A stretch of DNA of 64,000 nucleotides from Enoplolaimus lenunculus (lineage: Eukaryota; Nematoda; Enoplea; Enoplida; Thoracostomopsidae), in NCBI GenBank assembly GCA_030248215.1, contig JASANG010002539.1, forward strand, positions 1 through 64,000, given 5' to 3'. A program made the position numbers and the translations under genes. How positions within the stretch are numbered: position 1 is the first letter of the stretch; every line of letters starts with the position of its first letter. Below the pieces are notes generated by a model that had not been told where the DNA came from, did no database searches, and saw nothing but the letters and a program-made list of their open reading frames with translations. Shown piece after piece: positions 46,770 through 58,219 of the stretch.

Positions 46770-47152
46770 CAAGAGTGAATGATCACTCTTGGAAAAGGGT
46801 GTACAACTGTATTTATTTATGGAGTGCAAAATGTACCATTGCGCGTTGCGTTTTCGGTGTACCCCCCTTATTTAAAAATAATTATATTCTTAAGTGGATG
46901 CACCTGGCACGCATTGCGTTTTTGCCTTACCCCTTTGTTTTGAGGGGGTGGGTGGTACAACCGGTGCGAACCATGGCACTTATGTATGCGCGTTAAACAC
47001 GCTTCCGTTATAGTTTAAGTTAGGTGTATTCATGTGATACCGAGTCCCCCCCACTAAACGAAGGGGGGTCGGCCAAAAACGCAACAGCCGGCGGTACATT
47101 TTGTAGCATGCGGAACCCCAAGAGCTGCGCACTCTTGTATCATGCACTCTTG
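46770..47152. mobile_element. CAAGAGTG-ended element
   Basis: It runs from CAAGAGTGAATGATCACTC to ATGCACTCTTG. The interior carries the family's GCGCGTTGCGTTTTCGG and CAACAGCCGGCGGTACATTT segments. No clear target duplication. Confidence 0.7.
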
Positions 47153-47439
47153 CGTTAACTAACTTAATGATTCCTAGGATTCCAATCAGTCAAGTAGCTG
47201 GATCAAAGTCAGGCTCTATACAAAATTGGGACGTTTAGAAAGGTTTCAGCCCACAAGCGTGCGATGCATGAAAATGTATCGCGAACTTAGCAGTTTAACC
47301 TTCTTTTTAAACCAACTTATAATAATGTCACTTGATGTTGACGTTGTATATTATATTGTATGGGACTGTAATTTTAGAGTTATAGAAACAAACTTTGACA
47401 ATTTTTAGCTCGACTGAATTATTTTTGTGGCAGTCGAGT

Positions 47440-47638
47440 TTTGGCTGGTGTTCACTTGAGGGTCGTACCGTTTGACCACGAAACTCCAATAGAGTAAGCT
47501 TAATTTTTAGACAGATTTTTTGTTTAGGCTCAGATCTGTGCGTAGCCATAGGCTTAAACTTACCCTGAGGCTTAAGCTGACGAATACGGCTTTGCTTATG
47601 CTAGTGTTATGTCCATCAAAGTAACATTGGCCCCGTCT
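47440..47638. mobile_element. TTAGGC-core MITE, eroded
   Basis: Family-typical segments in order are AATAGAGTAAGCTTAA, TAGGCTTAAACTTACC and AAGTAACATTGGCCCC. The left end is lost. Confidence 0.55.
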
Positions 47639-48254
47639 GTAGTTTTTAATAAAAAACGTCTATTACTGATTAGCTGTAAATTCAAATCAAATTCCAAACT
47701 TGCACCGCGTACTGCAATAATATCACTAAAAACACAATTCAGCTTTGCAGTTTTGTTTACACGGAAGCAATTTCATAAATTGCGGCCGAACACAAAATAT
47801 ACGAAAAAAAACTGAAATTTCTTCGAGTATTAAATGAAATGAGAGAATTACGGTTGCTGAATTTGTAGTGATTGTTTACGTTTCAGATTTACACGCATGT
47901 CAGCTGCGTTTGTCATCTGAAACGTAAACAACTGCTCTATTAGAAAGCTCTTAGATTTTTATCTAAATTTTTCATTAATTGCCATCTGTATCACTATTTT
48001 GTTGAAAGTTAACCTAAAGGTATGAATTAGTTGTAACCTCTTTATAAGCCCTGCCAAGATATAATAAAAACAATTGAATTAAGTTTTATCGAGCCGAACC
48101 AAGGAAAAACTCGAATTTCGTTGCAAACTTGTCTGATGAACTTCTGAAACAAAATAAAAAATAATTAAAGTGTTTGTATTGATAATTTGATAAAATCCCA
48201 CAAGGTATTTTTAGCAGTGGCAAAGAGTAAAGATATACGTAACCAGAATGTGCA

Positions 48255-48565
48255 ACTAGCTACGCCCTGTTTTTATAAAAGAATGTACCTTGCGCACGCT
48301 GCATTTTATTCTAGTAAAAGAACATGGATGGGACAGTATTATTATAAGAGTATTCCTAAGCCTAAGCCTAAGCATAAGAATGAGCATATTCCTAAGTTTA
48401 AGCCTAAGCCTAAGCCTAAGCCAAGCAAAAAATTAATCTAAAACTTAAGCTTATCCTTTTCTTGTCTTACAGTAAAACGTTCCGCCCCTGCTGGTAAATT
48501 TTGTACTGGCACAGTCCAGATAGTTGCTCACTCTTGTTAATTATCATACACTTTTTGTAGACACA
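48255..48565. mobile_element. CAAGAGTG-family element split by a TTAGGC-core MITE
   Basis: The left part has GTGCAACTAGCTACG and CTTGCGCACGCTGCATTTTA. The right part has TTTTGTACTGGCACAG and GCTCACTCTTG. Between them (about 48325-48495) lies a TTAGGC-core MITE with AGTATTCCTAAGCCTAAGCC and AAAACGTTCCGCCCCTG. A second CAAGAG-family remnant follows to about 48860. Confidence 0.55.
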
Positions 48566-49120
48566 AGAGAGCATAATGCAAACTGCAACAATAGTATGAC
48601 ACTAAGTACATTCTGTGTAGAAAAAAGCTATTCACCGCGCCATGCTGCTTTTTTGTCGTACCCCTGATGCATGGAGGGGCGGTTGGAACCATGAAACCAG
48701 AGAAAACGGCTAAATTGTACGGCAAAATAATTTGCAGTTATTTTCGATTATGTTTTCTATTCGGTTTCACTTTACGCGTATTCTATATTTAACTGACCCC
48801 CCATAAATAATCACGGTGTCAGGAAAACGCAACGCGCGGTGGTACTTTTAATGCCAAACGTATTTTAGTAAAGTTTGGATATGATTAAGCAAGAAGTTCA
48901 TTATCAAATTTTGGTAGGTGGGATGTGCAGGTGGTCGGGGCAAGAAAATCTTTTCTACCATAACATTGTTCTACTGTTTCTTTAAAGCTATTGGAGGGTG
49001 CTGATGTTCGCAGCGAGCCGTTACCATTGCACCACCTACTTGCGATCCTGGTACGACGGTAAGCGATTATTAATTTCAGAACGGGCCGATGGTGGAAAAG
49101 ATCTGAAGCATACAACTTAT

Positions 49121-49359
49121 GGCACATGTTACTTTTAGGGACGTCTAAGGTTTCTGATGAGTCCATAAATGAGTAGGTTTAGATTCTAGATTACATCTTT
49201 TGCTTTGGTTAGGCTTAGGCTTAGGCTTAGGAACACGTTTTTGCAATGCTTAGGCTTAGACTTAGGCTTAGGAACACGTTTTTGCAATGCTTAGGCTTAG
49301 ACTTAGGCTTACGAATACGCTTAATATACTGTTACACCCCTTAAAGTAAACATTGGGCC
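49121..49359. mobile_element. TTAGGC-core MITE, duplicated core
   Basis: The ends are GGCACATGTTACTTTTAGGG and AGTAAACATTGGGCC. A roughly 50-bp block with AACACGTTTTTGCAATGC plus TTAGGC hexamers is present twice in tandem. Flanks share AACTT. Confidence 0.8.
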
Positions 49360-50886
49360 AACTTCGAACGCTAAGTAAAAAACAAGATTCCTAAAACAAA
49401 AAGCTTAATCTAATCATACGCCTAAACTTAGCCCTACAAATGTTAAACTTACATTGATTGACCAACGTATACGTTAAGGGTGTATCGTTTAACTGATGTA
49501 CTGGGCGTTAGTTTGAGACTCAACGTAAGGATAAATCAAACAATTAAGCCTAAAAACTAAACTTGAAAACTCAGCGGAAGGTTTAAAACTTCTCTATATA
49601 TAATAGAAAATTAATAATTGCGACTGCTATGTAGCAGGAAACTGAATGTTTGTTATACTTCGTTTCGCAGTAACCGAATGGTGTCAACGTCCTCCTGAAT
49701 GCGGTTCACGGATTTTTCTGTATATTTTAAACATTGAAACATAGACAAAATCCACTCAAGTAATTGTGTCAATGCTGTAAAATAAGTAGCAGAACCCTAA
49801 AGACTGAGTACTACATGAAATATGATATATAACATTAATTTAACAAAAAATTACAGTCTTAGACGAATTTTAGACACGAAAACTAAATCTTTTTCTGTTA
49901 CGGTTCTAAGAAAACATTGATGCCAATGTCCTCATGAGAGCTGTGTACCGATTTTGTCTATTTTAAACTTTGAAAAAGTACGCAGAATCCACTCACGAAT
50001 TTGTGTCACTAATTTGTGCTCAAAAATATTAATATTAATAAGCGAGTAAAGTTTTGAACCGAATCTCTAAAACGAACATTTGAAGAGGTTTGTGTATATA
50101 ATTGGAGTATAAATTTCACGGCAAATGAAGGAAATACGCGGTGTTTTGCCGACACCTGACATGACCCGATACTACGTTCTGAAACTGATCAATTTTTATA
50201 AAAGTTGTACATTGTATGTGAAATCAACTTAACAAATGAGGTAGGGTAGGACCAAAATCAACCTCGCGCTAGTACGTTTTGTACCGCTGGACGTTTGGTA
50301 AAGTTGCTTGCCCTACTTTTCTCGTTCAAAAAAATCGTCATCTGCTCTTGGTGGTAGGAATTGGTTTAGTTTTGCAAAATTGCTGAATAATAACGGCGGC
50401 TGTTTATGCACTTCAATTTTCAATAAACTTAATTCTGATCCTAAGACTAAGGCTAAAACGACCAGGCTGTGCCAAAATCTGAAAATTTTGAAACGCTGTG
50501 AAAGGAAGTGGCATAAGCCTGAAATCGAACTAAATAAGGGGACATCATATTATCAAACCATGATTATATTAATATCATCCAATTAGAAATTCACACGAGA
50601 ATCAGTATACAAAACTGGCTGTATTACCGTTTGGCATACTTTATTGTAGCCAATGTATAGGACAGTGCCGTAACAGTAGTGCCTTTCTTGTTTTAGTAAG
50701 CGCTTGTATCTTTATTCGGCTATCACTTATCTCTTTTCTAAAATGTTGGTTAAGTTTCTGTAAAAATTTGTCCGTGGTTTTATTATTACAATTTGATTTT
50801 TTGTTGGAAATTGGCGTTTTGAAATAAATCATTCGAAACGGCAAATATTTTCAGCATTTGAAATTTATATTTTCGTAGTATTTGTG
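49360..50886. other. Gene-free region 3' of the RF-amide gene
   Basis: An AATAAA on the minus strand at 50784-50779 suits the RF-amide gene, and a MITE end (GCCAATGTATAGGACAGTG) lies near 50649. Otherwise AT-rich with nothing supported. Confidence 0.4.
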
Positions 50887-51447
50887 TCAGTTTTCTTGGT
50901 AGCTTCGATACAGCAAATAGCTCGGTAATTTAAGCCGCTGGACACGCGAGTCATTTCGTTTGCCAAATCGCATTTTGCTGAAGTTGTTTGCGAGAAGTCG
51001 TTTCACTGAAATTTAAAAAAAACAAAGACCAAATTAAGTTCAACACATAATTAATTATTCAAAATATATGATTCCTAAATTGATAGCAGCGTACTTAGGT
51101 CATAGAGCATATATTACTAAAGTTAATGAGCCTAAATTAAACAAAATGGCTGACATAAATAATAGGTTCGTAATCCAAATGACTGGAGTCAGGTTGACAA
51201 ATAAATACCAGTACGAACCCGAATCGCAAGAGCGCCCCCTTTGCAGAAGCGAAACATGATCTCTAAAAATTCATTTGGTTTCAGTTGCAAAACCACAGCA
51301 CTCGAAACGTTTACTTGGAGATAAAGATTCCGGTACGCGGAATGAATTCCCATCGACGAGAGCCACTTCATACTCGGCTGCATTAATCACACGACCATAG
51401 TGACACAAAAATAATAGTGAAATTGCCGCAACACCGACTGTGTTCAT
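50887..51447 (-). CDS. FMRFamide-like neuropeptide precursor, one RF-amide, two exons
   Basis: This encodes a secreted prohormone of 83 residues. Exons (coding order) are 51447-51315 and 51005-50887. The donor is CCAA|GTAAAC and the acceptor AAATTTCAG|TG, phase 1. Residues 1-23 are a signal peptide (VAAISLLFLCHYGRVINA). A spacer leads to KR at 46-47, then LLANNFSKMRFG and KR at 60-61. This would be trimmed and amidated to a KMRF-amide. A 22-residue tail with no further amidation site ends SYQEN. Only one copy of the peptide is present, as in several nematode flp genes. Unspliced, exon 1 ends in ECCGFATETK with no peptide. A 3' splice site (CTATTTCAG at 51513-51512), 65 bases before the ATG, could take a 5' leader exon or spliced leader. 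The exact flp class cannot be told from one peptide. Confidence 0.86.
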
Positions 51448-51555
51448 TTTTTAATTGGTTAATTTATATCAATTTATAATTTGGTAAAAATTTTAGTCAA
51501 ATGACGAAGTGCTGAAATAGAATTCGATAATAGCGTCATGGAACTATTGCTTGAA

Positions 51556-51807
51556 CACTGTAAATTCCAATGAGGTAATTAATTAACTCAGACGGAAAGT
51601 TAGTTATTTCTGAGTTAATAACAGTAAACTTTAACTCACTATGAGTTGACGTGATTCTCACTGTGAGTTGAGTTGACTGCGGGTGAGTTGCTTAATTAAA
51701 TCAGAATGAGTTGAATCAACTCAGAATTGTGAGCTCTGATAGTCTTAACTCAGACTGAGTGATTCAACTCATTTTTAGTTAAAATCAACTCACTGGAATT
51801 TACAGTG
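51556..51807. mobile_element. Foldback MITE, CACTGTAAATT family
   Basis: The ends CACTGTAAATTCCAATGAGG and CTCACTGGAATTTACAGTG are near-perfect inverted repeats. The interior carries many TGAGTT/AACTCA. It begins about 109 bp upstream of the RF-amide start codon, so it may lie in that gene's promoter. Confidence 0.8.
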
Positions 51808-52253
51808 AATGACTTATTTCCATGATATTATCAATGAAAATCAATTCTTTATCATAGAAAAAATTTGAGGAAGATTCCAATGTTTTAATTGCAAAATTAT
51901 TCAAATCATTTTTACATATTTACAACTCGTATTTGTTTCAAAGTTGCCGCGAGAAAAAACAAAGCCACTGTCCGATGGCGGTGACAGAACGAGTTATTTT
52001 TTATTCTTCTGCCAGTGTTTGTTCAAAAATTCTTTCATTTTCAAATTTTTTTGCTAATTTTGTCTTTTATTACCATGTGGTAGTCATTCAATGCTGAAAT
52101 TTGACAGGGTGAAAAATTTAATGCATGAAATTTAAAGGCTGATCGGTTTAAAGTAATGGAAGTCAGCAGAAAATGGACGCTTTGAATTCGCTGAAGGTGT
52201 CGTTTAATTGTTATCCAAATCCTATTTTAAATATCAATTTTTGTTAAATCATC
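51808..52253. other. Gene-free region
   Basis: Nothing supported. Confidence 0.35.
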
Positions 52254-52475
52254 GTGTCAATGTAAAGAACACGGGTGGAACTAAAGAACAGGGGCGGAAC
52301 AGTATTATAAGCATATTCCTAAGCTTAAGCCTAAGCCTTAACCTAAGCCTGAGCGTAAGAATGAGTTTATTCCTAAGCCTAAGACTAAGCCAAGCAAAAA
52401 AAATTAGTCAAAGCTTAAGCTTACTCTATTGCAGTCCCACAGAAAACCGTTCCGCCCCTGATATTTACATGGGCC
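52254..52475. mobile_element. TTAGGC-core MITE, well preserved
   Basis: The left end GTCAATGTAAAGAACACGGG is partly duplicated (AAAGAACAGGGGCGGAAC repeats). The right end is CCGCCCCTGATATTTACATG then GGCC. AATCATC flanks both sides (52247-52253 and 52476-52482). Confidence 0.85.
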
Positions 52476-53311
52476 AATCATCAGTAAATGTGATTTTGTT
52501 TGGTCGTCAATGTCATCAGGTTTCGACAACTAAAATCCAGTTTACAAATCGTGTATATCGATATTCACTTCCAAGTGTAGTTTAAACAGTACTGACGATG
52601 CGTAAACTTGGTTATTTGCGTCGCAACAACCCTCAAAGTATGCAAATTAATTCAATGTTTAGAATTTTGCCGCCTTTTCACCTCTGCATTTCAAACTCTA
52701 AACCACGAGTTTTCAATCTAGAAATGCAGGGAGAAATCAAGATGTAATTAATTGTGGCATTAAAAACCCTAATTCCATGCACCATTTAAAAATTAGCAGT
52801 CTACTTAGCCGTGATTTTATTTCGGTAACCCTGATATGGAGATGTGTCACGATGTTTGATCCAAAATTAGCTGTCCCACAGCCCTCCGTGATAGTATTTC
52901 AAATTTCCTTGCAAAATGTATCACAGTGGTATAATCGTTGACCCAGCACCAATCGTGAAACGTGTTGAGCCATGGCTTGTTGACCCATTTACTCCTTGCA
53001 ACGAAAACTTTTTGACCTTTTGGATCTTATAGGGTACTATCTGTGACTGCGGGTCTAAATCTTAAAATATTTCCATTTCAGTTATTTATACCCTTTCAAA
53101 ATGAAATCCTGGTTAAGCATCTGTTCGGTAGGTTGCCAAGACATACGGGTGCTGTTCAAAAATAATTTAAGACATTTCTCAAAAACCCACATTTCTAATG
53201 CACCTTCAACAGATAGTGTGCTATGTGCACTTAAGTTTCAATCATATTTTTGGTTTTAGAGAAGTGTTTATTTTTTAGAATGTGTTAAACACTACAAGCC
53301 GCTAAAATCTA
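52476..53311. other. Gene-free region
   Basis: A short inverted pair (CTGCATTTCAAACTC ... GAAATGCAGGG) lies at about 52684-52730. No gene is supported. Confidence 0.4.
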
Positions 53312-53522
53312 TGCCCGTATTCTCAAATGTGTTTAGCATCTATCACCAGTTGGTAATAGGTCTTGTAACTTTCAAACCCGTGAATGCTGAGGATCAAAAT
53401 TCAGCACATTTTTCGCATATGGTTTGATCACTTCTGTACGCTCAAAAACTGAAATAGTTAGTGAGTTTGAGAACCTGTTACTAACTGATGATAGTTGCTA
53501 TATACATTTGAGAATATGGGCC
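53312..53522. mobile_element. Foldback MITE, CCCGTATTCTCAAATGTG family
   Basis: TA at both sides (53310-53311 and 53523-53524). The inverted ends are TGCCCGTATTCTCAAATGTG and CATTTGAGAATATGGGCC. The arms carry TATCACCAGTTGGTAATAGG. Related pieces occur at 45750-45960, 54110-54230 and 63070-63290. Confidence 0.75.
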
Positions 53523-53639
53523 TAGGTTTTAAATGTGTCTACGCATAGTCAGACCGGTTTGCCCAGGACGTAAAAAGAGATGTGACACCCCTTGCAACCG
53601 TATTTCCTTACCGTAGGGTAAAAACACGTTAGTATTTAG

Positions 53640-53765
53640 AGGGGAAAACAATTTCGATCCCCAGTCTTACGGATGTGAGGCGTTTACGATGCAGACTGAT
53701 CTATACGAGCCTGACGCTCGAGCCCGATGGGCTCTCAAGTCTTGTGCAGATTTTGCACTGTGCAT
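53640..53765 (-). mobile_element. Diverged relative of the piggyBac-like MITE core
   Basis: On the minus strand, ACTTGAGAGCCCATCGGGCTCGAGCG-type sequence (53700-53750) aligns with the tRNA-like core of the elements at 30243 and 34356, followed by the equivalent of the B-box part. The TIRs are not recognisable. Confidence 0.5.
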
Positions 53766-54256
53766 ATATGTTAAAATTGTTAAATACTACTCACAGCGTC
53801 TGGCATTGCTCATATATTATTCGTATTCAGTTGCTCATAGTATACTGTATGACTGGGACGGGTAATGTTTTATTTTTGGGTTTTCTTACTGTATACGCAT
53901 TATGCTGGCCTTGTCAGGGGCTGCTTGTTTAACTACAGACGTATCTACGCACACATCTGTAAAATCAATTTTTATTTCAAAATATAAGAAGCTGATTCAA
54001 GAGTCGAGAATATAGTTATGAATATTCCAAGAAAGCCACAGGGACGAAAAAACATGTACTGATACCCAAACTGGGATATTATGGTACATTATGGAGCAAT
54101 AAATTTTATATTAAAATGTTTAGAATGCATGTAGCACCTATTACCAGTTAGTGACGGCTTTTAAAGAAGTGAAATGTAGCTTGGTGCAGATGCAACGCGC
54201 ATTTGAGAATACGGGCAAAAATCTGAATGCGGAACTAGTTGCTGTCCGACGTCTAA

Positions 54257-54616
54257 CAGGATGAAACCGGAGGTGAAAAATACCGAAGATCAACCAGACT
54301 TAAAGAACCGCCGGTGAAGCCGGAGGTGAGGCGAAAATTGTAAATTAAAATGACGTTTAATATTTTAATTTTAGCAAATATCTGTAATGTCTTATTAAAC
54401 CGTTTGGATTTATGCTTATTTTCGACGAATTCTCGGCAATTTTATTTGTAAAATTGTGCCAAAACTTAAATGAAACGCCACAAACAGAAAAATTTTGTCA
54501 CACTATGCAAAACTTCACTGCTAAAATTGCCGGAAACTCAGGCAAAATTCTACCGGTGCCGGGGGTCGAATTTCTACCGGATCCGGAGCCGGGGGCAGAC
54601 CTACAGTTGTACCCTG
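54257..54616. mobile_element. CAGGGTACAAC-ended hAT-like element
   Basis: The left end is CAGGATGAAACCGGAGG and the right end, complemented, CAGGGTACAACTGTAGG. Flanking octamers ACGTCTAA and ACGCCTAG agree at 6 of 8 positions. CCGG-rich edges match the element at 28051-28391. It is 360 bp and non-coding. Confidence 0.7.
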
Positions 54617-56072
54617 ACGCCTAGCGTAGTTGCACGTGAGGTATAGGGTTGTCAAGGTCACACATACAAAGGGGTATGTTTTCTTCGAAACCCGTTTCAT
54701 TGTAAAATATCTCTTATGCAATTACAGACAGAAAGCCCGGCGAGTACTTTGTTAGTTATTTATTCCAGAGTGTAAACGGATTGTAAAAATGACAGAAACG
54801 GATAGTAATAATACTGTGGAAAGGCATAACGCATATTGAAGCATAAAAGCTTAAAACATGTTTTATTTCATTGCCGTTATCTTTAAGAAAATTAAATCAA
54901 GCTTATGCCTTGGCTAGTCTTAAATTTAAACTGAGAATTAGTTTATTCTTAATTATTCAACTAAATATAAACTATATCACTGTCTCTAAAACAAATATGT
55001 TCCGAAAAATTTAATTTTTTTCATCATATGATGCGATAATACCACGTTTCGTACGAATTCCATGGAAAAATTTGAAGAAAATAACGAACCTTTGTGGCAT
55101 ATTTTTATATTAGCAAACTATGCATTATATGTATGTTTTGCTCAAAATTATAAAGTGAACGCGCGTGGCGCGTTTACACCGTGTAAATCAAAGGTTATTT
55201 TTGACTCGCAAAAATCGTTTTGTGCGACAAAAACATCTGAGTTAAAAAAATTGATAAGACCGCAACCAAAAATGACATAGCTAGTAGTCAAGTTTTGAAA
55301 ACGAACAATATTAATTTATTATTCTCTTCACTCTGTTTCGCTATCACAACAAACCGTGAGCTATGATGATCAAGGGGCACAGCCTACCCTAGAAATACTT
55401 TTGGTTTCACCTACAAAAGTTGTAGCCAAGCTAGCGAATTTTGCGTGTTCTCTGTATGTTCATGCAAGAGGTTTTGGACCGTAGACCGTGTTGAACTGGA
55501 CTGAAAATCGCTTTCCTGTCACCCTTGGCAAAGAAAACGGCTTTGGTATTTGTGCAGATTTATTTCTTATCTAAGCGGATTTTTCGAGTTAAACGTCTAA
55601 AGGCTGGCGGGTTCAATGAAGCCCACCCGGGTTTAGGATTGCCAACGGGAATGAAAACCAAAATTTTGTACAAATAATTTGGTACCAAAAAATTGCGTTT
55701 GGCTTCTTGCTCAGTTCGGTTGCTAGCTAGTTTCACTGTTGTACATCGTGGGGACCTTGTCATAAAATTTCAAACCGACCACACTGACTGTAGGCACCAC
55801 GCAGTTTTAGCCGCAGTGTGACATAACTGCTATCGGCACGCAAAAGTCATAACTCATCCACGACATAAATAGTATTTGGTTCAAAAATTGCCAACACTCG
55901 ACTTCCAACGCCGTTTTTATGGATGCCATTCGGCGTATCTTGAAGATTAATTAAAGTTTATACCATTGATATGAATAAGTAAGAAACGCAAGTGTAATTT
56001 TCAGGGTGAAAATTTACCGAAAACGGCAATTCTAAGTTTTGATAAAGTGACTTCTTCGAAATAGCTGTTGCT
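54617..56072. other. Gene-free region with remnants
   Basis: A CAGGGT-family start (AGTGTAAACGGATTG) lies near 54770. No exon is supported. The open frame at 55062-55280 lacks a signal peptide, splice context or motif. Confidence 0.4.
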
Positions 56073-56239
56073 GCAGGCGCGTAGCCAGCTTATTATGCTT
56101 GAGGCAGCTAAAAAATTTTCAGGATGGGCATACACGGGTTTTCGTTGACTTACAAGCAAGATTGAAAATTTTATAGAGAGGGTCAAAATATTTCCAGTTG
56201 GGCTGAGCCCCCTCTGACCCCCCTAGGCTACTGGCCTGC
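56073..56239. mobile_element. CCCGTAGC-ended short element
   Basis: The ends GCAGGCGCGTAGCCAGC and CTAGGCTACTGGCCTGC are inverted. The interior shows AAAAAATTTTCAGGATGGGC and GATTGAAAATTTTA. This is the clearest copy for defining the family's two ends. Confidence 0.7.
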
Positions 56240-57044
56240 GCTGCGATCAATGAATTGGTGTTTAAAAAACCTGTAGTGCTTTCGATACCAGTATTAATTT
56301 TTGTAAAAACGTTAGGTCAAGATGAAATTGAAGTGGGCAGATGGGAATTGACTAATAGTCACGCATGAAGTAAAGTTAAATATTTTGAAACAAAAATTTT
56401 CCCGTCTAAATGCCACAATTTGGAGCCCAAATCGAAGGGAGGCGTTCAGTTGTACCTTAATAAACAAGCTGAGATACCTATATTTTACAAATACAATAGC
56501 GGGCCAAATAAAAGGGTGTAACTATTATTTATTTCGTCCCCGCTCAGGGTACACGCTGTGCTGTTAGGTTCCGGACTGTTATTTGTTTTTATACCCATTT
56601 GCTGTTGTTTGGACCAAACACCTTTCACTTATGCAAGCTGTTCTTTATGATTTCAGTTTGTCACATTACCAGTACTGTTTAAAGAAGGAATTTCCGCAAT
56701 TTCACGTTTATGGAGTCTAATTAGTAGTTTTGAACTCTATCCATTTACGACTCAAATTTAGAGATAAAGATTCCTATAAATTCAGACTCACAATACGGAC
56801 ACCTAACTTTATCATCTCGCCAATTTGTGTCGGCCAACACTGGCGTATACAAGGGAAGGGATAGAGTTGACATATTCCTTCCCTATTTTCCTGGAGAAAC
56901 AACAAAAAACCACTTTTAACAGAGTTTAGAATAACGTCTTAAATCGTGAAACTCTGAAACGTTTCTACTTGATTAGGTAATCACCTTTCGAATTGAAATT
57001 CTGGCTGCCACCATAAATACGCAGGGAACCGCTATGCAACTGTA
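56240..57044. other. Gene-free region
   Basis: Nothing supported. Confidence 0.35.
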
Positions 57045-57244
57045 CACTGCAAAAAATGGTGAGTCAAATTGACTCTCTCCGAAATAGGCTTTTCCTGACT
57101 ACACAAACTGAGTTAAAATTCGACTCCGCCAGACTCAAATTGAGTAGAATTTGACTCAAACGGAGTTGAATTTTGACTCAGTTGGTGTAGTCAGGAAAAG
57201 TCTATTTCGGAGAGAGTCAATTTGACTCACCATTTTTTGCAGTG
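57045..57244. mobile_element. Perfect-arm foldback MITE
   Basis: TA flanks both sides (57043-57044 and 57245-57246). The first arm, starting CACTGCAAAAAATGGTGAGT, is almost exactly complementary to the last arm for more than 70 bases (GGAGAGAGTCAATTTGACTC near the right). The near-perfect arms indicate a young insertion. Confidence 0.92.
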
Positions 57245-57559
57245 TATAAAATGTGCGTCAGTTCGTTTGCGTATACTTTCTATATTGAACTCAAAAGATA
57301 ATTATTCAGAAACACGGAGTCGTGTTTTAAGGTCCGGAAATAGGTATTAATTTATCAGCGGGGAGCGCGACATGGCGCAGATTTGTGCACCAAATGTTTT
57401 GACTAGCCAGGGGTACGAAAAACAAATTACTGTGTCAGACTAACGAATGACTCGGCCCGGATCGTTTAACAATTTTACAATGGGCCCGCAAACAAAGGGG
57501 AGGGGGTCAATAAGGAGGCCTCTGCACCGTCTAGAACAATCTTGCCTGAATGGCAAAAG

Positions 57560-57730
57560 ATTGAGCTAATGTATAGAAAAGCGTCGTAACCGTTGTATAA
57601 ACATATTCGTAAGTCTAAGCGTAAAAACCATCTTATACCTAAACCTAAGCTTAAGCCTAAAGCAAAAAAATTTCTCTAAAGCATAAGATTAGTCCAGCAG
57701 AAAAATGATCCACCCCTGCTCTTTACAATA
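57560..57730. mobile_element. TTAGGC-core MITE, eroded
   Basis: It starts GAGCTAATGTATAGAAAAGC, has ACCTAAACCTAAGCTTAAGCC inside, and ends CACCCCTGCTCTTTACAATAG. It is a diverged family member. Confidence 0.6.
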
Positions 57731-58219
57731 GCCAAAATTTCGATTGATTGTGAATACGTGAAATTGCCTTATGCTTCAACTGAAATTTTTTCAATTCTTC
57801 TAAAACGTGATTGGTCGGTAGGGTTTACAATATTTCGAGAAGTAAGTATTATACACTGGTGATAAACGAAACGTACCACTGGCAATACCAAAACTAAAGA
57901 CACAGAACTCTAATTTTGGTTTCAACAGTTTTTCCGAATACTGAAATCAGACAGTTAGCGTTACGCAGCAATAACATAACAAATTTAAACTGCACCATCA
58001 AAACAATATATATCAGCGTTACCAAACGCCAATTTAAATATTGCCATTTGTTAAAGCGTAGTCTCAATCAATAGGCCTACATCCTAATCAGCGAACGGTC
58101 TAAATTGATATGAAACACACTATCTTTGAAGGAAGGTTTCGATATATGTATTCATTCAAAGTTTCTGAAGAGACGAGTAAAACGCAGGTTTATTGATTTT
58201 TGAACAACTTGCTAGATTA
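57731..58219. other. Gene-free region
   Basis: Nothing supported. Confidence 0.35.
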
